The position numbers and the translations under genes were made by a program. The notes under the pieces are model-generated. The model did not search any database and had not been told where the DNA came from. It saw nothing but the letters and a program-made list of their open reading frames with translations. Below, piece after piece: positions 6,554 through 7,721 of a stretch of 7,721 bases of DNA. Origin of the DNA: an uncultured bacterium (GTDB lineage Bacteria; Patescibacteriota; Saccharimonadia; Saccharimonadales; Saccharimonadaceae); the NCBI GenBank assembly GCA_903844835.1, contig CAIMUU010000099.1, positions 1 through 7,721 on the forward strand. Reading direction: 5' to 3'. Within the stretch, counting starts at the first letter, position 1. The number at the start of each line of letters is the position of its first letter.

Positions 6554-6580
6554 TTTGCTCAGTAGTATTGAGCCAAATTA
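6551..6580 (+). repeat. Second inverted repeat between the pilins and the sensor kinase
   Basis: TAATTTGCTCA (6551-6561) pairs with TGAGCCAAATTA (6569-6580) around a 7-base loop, with one bulged C. Its left arm shares TAA 6551-6553 with the terminator hairpin, so the two full structures cannot form together. A weak -35-like TTGAGC (6568-6573) lies in the right arm, so this could be an operator, an extra terminator part or an mRNA structure; the sequence does not decide. Confidence 0.5.
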
Positions 6581-6650
6581 AACTAAACATATATGAAAAA
6601 TATTGATGGTAATAAAACCCCTGAAAATGATAATAAAAATCATGTTATTC

Positions 6651-6655
6651 AGGAG
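6651..6655 (+). promoter_or_regulatory. Ribosome binding site supporting the sensor kinase start at 6662
   Basis: AGGAG six bases before ATG 6662. The earlier in-frame ATG at 6593 has no such site, so this motif decides the preferred start. Confidence 0.6.
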
Positions 6656-6661
6656 CGAGAA

Positions 6662-7721
6662 ATGCCATCAATCATATCACAGCAAAGAGATATAATATTA
6701 AAAAAGACACTAATTGTTAGTAATGAGTTACTAGACGAAAAATCATCGAACATTGATTTTATAAAAATTACTGATCTAATATTAGAAATCTCTGGATCAA
6801 AATATGCCTCTTTTAATGTCTTTGATGCCGATGGACGAGATTTTACTACTGTTGCCTTCTCTGGATTAAGCAAAAATATCAAAAAGATTTCATCGATATT
6901 GGGCTTTGAGCTAGTTGGGAAAGAGTGGAAATATGATCCAGTCAGAGAAAGTAAGATCAAAGACAACACCATAAATAGGTTCAAGACACTCCATGATCTT
7001 AGCAAATCCGCATTGCCAGATCGAATATCATCACTCGTCGAGAGGGTTTTTAATATTGGACCAGTCTATGTAGTTAGAATCCAAAAAAACAATAAAGCAA
7101 TCGGCGATTTTACCTTACTCTTTTCTCAAAACAGCGAACTCCAAAACATAGACATAGTCGAGCTATTTTCTAGCCAAGTTGGTCTATTAATTGACCGCCG
7201 TATATCTGATATGAACTTAGTTGCCAGCGAATCTCGCCTATCTAGTTTTATTAAAAACTCTCCAATAGCTATTGAACAATATGACGCACATGGTAAATTA
7301 ATTGATGTCAACCCTGCCTGTCTATCATTGTTTGGCATAAAAAGCAAAAAAGAAATTGAACATTTTTCACTCTATAATGATCCAAACATATCTGATGACC
7401 ACAAAAAAGAACTGAGGCAGGCAAAGCCTATCCGCTATGAAGCTATTTTTGATTTTGATAAAGTCCGAGATAGTAAATTATATAACAGCTCAAAATCCGG
7501 AAAAATATGGTTAGATGTTATGATTACTCCAACGACAGGCAATAATGGTGTGCTTGAGGGCTACTTATTAGAAATTCAAGATATATCAAGTAGAAAAGTA
7601 TCTTCCACAAAAATTAACGAGAACGTAAAAGAGCTCGAAAATCTTAATTCAATTATGGTTGGGCGTGAGCTAAAAATGATTGAGCTAAAAAAAGAGATAG
7701 AGGCACTAAAAGCCCATACCA
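6662..7721 (+). CDS. GAF-PAS sensor kinase (3' end missing)
   Basis: Open to the window edge; 353 complete codons from ATG 6662. No signal peptide or membrane segment is seen, so it looks like a cytoplasmic sensor. Residues about 30-180 fit a GAF domain ('ISGSKYASFNVFDADGRDFTTVAFSGL', 'ILGFELVGKEWKYDP', 'VVRIQKNNKAIGDFTLLF'). Residues about 190-312 fit a PAS domain ('SRLSSFIKNSPIAIEQYDAHGKLIDVNPACLSLFGI') with the closing PAC-like 'YLLEIQDISSRK'. Residues 319-350 form a coiled linker with 'MVGRELKMIELKKEIEALK', a string often found just before the dimerisation and phosphoacceptor part of PAS histidine kinases, so that core is expected beyond the window. The ligand is unknown. An in-frame ATG at 6593 would add 23 Asn/Lys-rich residues but lacks a ribosome site. 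It follows the pilus genes after a terminator-like hairpin and is probably a separate unit; a role in pilus control is possible but unproven. Confidence 0.85.
   Translation, partial: MPSIISQQRDIILKKTLIVSNELLDEKSSNIDFIKITDLILEISGSKYASFNVFDADGRDFTTVAFSGLSKNIKKISSILGFELVGKEWKYDPVRESKIKDNTINRFKTLHDLSKSALPDRISSLVERVFNIGPVYVVRIQKNNKAIGDFTLLFSQNSELQNIDIVELFSSQVGLLIDRRISDMNLVASESRLSSFIKNSPIAIEQYDAHGKLIDVNPACLSLFGIKSKKEIEHFSLYNDPNISDDHKKELRQAKPIRYEAIFDFDKVRDSKLYNSSKSGKIWLDVMITPTTGNNGVLEGYLLEIQDISSRKVSSTKINENVKELENLNSIMVGRELKMIELKKEIEALKAHT

Noticed and set aside
6568..6595. Promoter TTGAGC / TATATG for the sensor kinase
   Set aside because: The -10 match is poor at the important last base and it would overlap ATG 6593; too weak to list as a feature.
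6593..6661. Upstream ATG 6593 as start of the sensor kinase
   Set aside because: It is in frame and open, but has no ribosome site and adds only a low-complexity Asn/Lys-rich stretch. Kept as the alternative start.
6649..7005. Open frame of 118 residues on the minus strand
   Set aside because: It lies opposite the sensor kinase GAF region, has no recognisable domain and is explained by the AT-rich coding strand.
1..7721. CRISPR arrays, tRNA or rRNA genes, insertion sequences
   Set aside because: No spaced direct repeats, no cloverleaf-like or rRNA-like sequence, no transposase and no terminal inverted repeats were seen.

Overview
The window holds most of a type IV pilus (T4P) locus, followed by the beginning of a sensor kinase; everything is on the + strand. 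The organism looks like a Patescibacteria (Candidate Phyla Radiation) bacterium, though this is inference from protein style only. The grounds are pilins with an 'ARN-QRRAD--TIL-AVYQY' segment after the N-terminal helix, a minor pilin with 'AEEGIEAVRNIRDSGY', a short Cys-containing PilX-like protein ending in a Trp-rich tail, AT-rich sequence, and tightly packed, partly overlapping genes. No in-frame TGA occurs inside any gene, so the standard bacterial code fits and a TGA-recoding lineage is unlikely.

Layout. (1) 3-1127: 3' part of the assembly ATPase PilB/GspE. (2) 1132-2238: inner-membrane platform protein PilC/GspF, with a TTG start and a strong ribosome binding site. (3) 2228-5324: four overlapping or abutting minor-pilin genes in the order H-I-J-K (FimU-PilV-PilW-PilX in T4P naming). 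The I-position gene is greatly enlarged: after a PilV-like part of about 147 residues it carries about 450 residues with eight regularly spaced 'NG-x-W-S/T' units, as expected of a beta-propeller. (4) A probable extended -10 promoter at 5345-5353 precedes a second gene group: a 73-residue two-helix membrane protein of unknown function and two related pilins, probably the major shaft subunits. (5) 6511-6661: a strong terminator-like hairpin, then a second inverted repeat. (6) 6662-7721: a GAF-PAS sensor kinase cut off by the window edge just before its expected histidine-kinase core.

How it works together. PilB powers, and PilC anchors, the inner-membrane assembly of pilins. The H-I-J-K set probably forms the priming complex that stays at the tip of the fibre, and the two C-terminal pilin genes supply the shaft. 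The most interesting point is that the propeller, which in many T4P systems sits on a separate PilY1 tip adhesin encoded beside the minor pilins, here appears to be fused directly to the PilV/GspI-like subunit. No separate PilY1 gene is seen in the window. This suggests a tip-displayed adhesin or sensor, plausible for a bacterium that attaches to host cells or surfaces. PilM/N/O, prepilin peptidase, PilT and a secretin are not in this window.
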